Source: Acinetobacter seifertii
Lineage (GTDB): Bacteria > Pseudomonadota > Gammaproteobacteria > Pseudomonadales > Moraxellaceae
Length of the DNA stretch: 64,000 nucleotides
Assembly: GCF_000368065.1 (NCBI RefSeq)
Contig: NZ_KB851200.1
Span: 635,827-699,826, forward strand
Direction: 5' to 3'
The notes beneath the pieces were generated by a model. It was not told the DNA's origin. It worked only from the letters and a program-made list of their open reading frames with translations, and searched no databases. The position numbers and the translations under genes are program-made. This document shows, in pieces, positions 62,863 through 64,000 of this stretch. Numbering within the stretch: the stretch's first letter is position 1; the number at the start of each line of letters is the position of its first letter.

Positions 62863-64000
62863 TTAGTCCTTCTTCAAGTGTTTTTCAAGTAAAGCATAGC
62901 GTTCGTTTTCAATACGCTCAACTTCAGCAGCTGGAACATAGTAATCAACATTCTTAGTGAATGAGCTTACGATCAAGCTAATAACAGCTGAAGCGAATGA
63001 AACAACAACAAGCCACCAAATATGCCAGATGAGTGCAAAGCCAAGAAGTGTAATGAACATTGCAATGACAAAACCAGCAGCACGATCAGTCGGCATGTGG
63101 ATGTCTTCATATTTAGTGTTACGTGCGTATGCTACACCATTTTCTTTATCAGTCCAGAAACGGTCAACACCGCTTGCATCTGGTTCATGCGCAAAGTTAT
63201 AGAATGGAGCAGGGGAAGAAGTTGCCCACTCAAGCGTACGAGCATCCCATGGATCGCCTGTAAGGTCCATGTTGTCTTTGCGTTGTACGAAACCAACGAT
63301 GATTTGCATTAAGAAACATGCAATACCAATAGCAACAAGAACAGCACCAAATAATGCAATCGCAAGGTATGGGTCCCATTCAGGGTTGTCATATGTATTC
63401 AAACGACGAGTCATACCCATGAAACCAAGGATATAAAGTGGCATGAATGCAAAATAGAAACCAAAGAACCAGAACCAGAACGCAGCTTTACCCCATGCTT
63501 CATTGAGCTTCCAACCAAACATTTTCGGCCAGTAGTAAATGATGCCGGCAAACATACCAAACACCACACCACCAATAATTACGTTATGGAAGTGAGCGAT
63601 CAAGAATAATGAGTTGTGTACTAAGAAGTCCGCAGGTGGAACAGCCATAAGTACACCAGTTAAACCACCGATACCAAATGTTACAAGGAAGCCAAGCGTC
63701 CATAACATTGGAGTAGTAAAGGTGATGCGACCTTTATACATGGTGAATAACCAAGAGAAGATTTTCACACCAGTAGGAATCGCAATAACCATGGTCATGA
63801 TACCGAAGAACGCGTTAACGTTCGCACCAGCACCCATGGTGAAGAAGTGGTGAAGCCATACAACGAACGCAAGAACAGTAATCGCGATAGTTGCATACAC
63901 CATAGACTTGTAACCGAACAACGCTTTACGAGAGAAGGTTGCAACGATTTCTGAGTATAGACCAAATGCTGGTAATACCAAGATATATACTTCAGGGTGA
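62863..64000 (-). CDS. cyoB: Cytochrome bo3 ubiquinol oxidase subunit I (5' end outside window)
   Basis: About 379 C-terminal residues of the heme-copper oxidase core are visible. [44 protein letters not shown] (heme ligand histidines) and [20 protein letters not shown] are CyoB phrases. The [10 protein letters not shown] stretch carries the Cu-B histidine pair. The N-terminal half (residues 1 to about 285) lies beyond the window. Confidence 0.96.
   Translation of the reverse strand, partial: HPEVYILVLPAFGLYSEIVATFSRKALFGYKSMVYATIAITVLAFVVWLHHFFTMGAGANVNAFFGIMTMVIAIPTGVKIFSWLFTMYKGRITFTTPMLWTLGFLVTFGIGGLTGVLMAVPPADFLVHNSLFLIAHFHNVIIGGVVFGMFAGIIYYWPKMFGWKLNEAWGKAAFWFWFFGFYFAFMPLYILGFMGMTRRLNTYDNPEWDPYLAIALFGAVLVAIGIACFLMQIIVGFVQRKDNMDLTGDPWDARTLEWATSSPAPFYNFAHEPDASGVDRFWTDKENGVAYARNTKYEDIHMPTDRAAGFVIAMFITLLGFALIWHIWWLVVVSFASAVISLIVSSFTKNVDYYVPAAEVERIENERYALLEKHLKKD

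Noticed and set aside
1..64000. tRNA, rRNA or CRISPR loci
   Set aside because: No clover-leaf, rRNA-like or spaced-repeat pattern was noticed on either strand by eye; a covariance-model scan was not possible.

Overview
The window is chromosomal DNA of a gammaproteobacterium, most probably Acinetobacter (calcoaceticus-baumannii type). Signs are the AT-rich composition, a PqiA encoded as two half-length genes, a metQ-metN-metI order, and core blocks (prmA/fis/purH/purD, rpsF-rpsR-rplI-dnaB-alr, cyoBCDE) of Moraxellaceae/Pseudomonadales type. Species was not determined. No tRNA, rRNA or CRISPR array was seen, and there is one insertion sequence.

Layout. 0-5.2 kb: end of a carboxymuconolactone-decarboxylase-family gene, its divergent LysR regulator, and a Pqi (MCE-type) lipid-transport operon. 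5.2-8.3 kb: hydroxyisourate hydrolase, a secreted GlcG-like protein and a divergent HprRS-like two-component system; an E. coli-like HprR operator can be read in the shared promoter region. 8.4-18.3 kb: a membrane-lipid modification module with lipocalin, acyl desaturase, FAD oxidoreductase, DUF1365, two different Cfa-like SAM methyltransferases, a DUF1295 membrane reductase, a second two-component system split into convergent genes, a chalcone-isomerase-like protein and an NTF2-like lipoprotein. 18.6-28.3 kb: an EamA/YddG exporter, then an accessory catabolic operon (quinone oxidoreductase, TauD/TfdA dioxygenase, beta-keto acid cleavage enzyme, MFS, DsbA/FrnE-like isomerase, Rieske ferredoxin, YeiH-like transporter), its likely AraC regulator and a serine hydrolase. 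A 19/20-identical motif sits upstream of both the operon and the hydrolase. 28.3-29.7 kb: an IS of the ISNCY/IS1202-like type. 29.8-38.8 kb: DUF1302 outer-membrane protein, PH-domain protein, sorbosone-dehydrogenase-like lipoprotein, sterol-desaturase-family protein, an MFS/TetR divergent pair and DctA. 39-46.9 kb: GloB, methionine ABC importer, PurD/PurH, Fis. 47-51.6 kb: MJ0042/DUF3426 protein, PrmA, a small secreted protein, MnmG. 52-57 kb: the Anbu system (WYL regulator divergent from ATP-grasp, alpha-E, transglutaminase and proteasome-like peptidase genes). 57-64 kb: Alr, DnaB, ribosomal proteins bL9/bS18/bS6 and the cytochrome bo3 operon, cut off within cyoB.

The strongest candidates for under-described biology are the Anbu amide-ligase/protease operon, the lipid-modification module with its own sensor system, and the AraC-controlled catabolic regulon whose substrate is unknown. 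All gene functions come from motif reading and remembered family resemblance; no database search was run.
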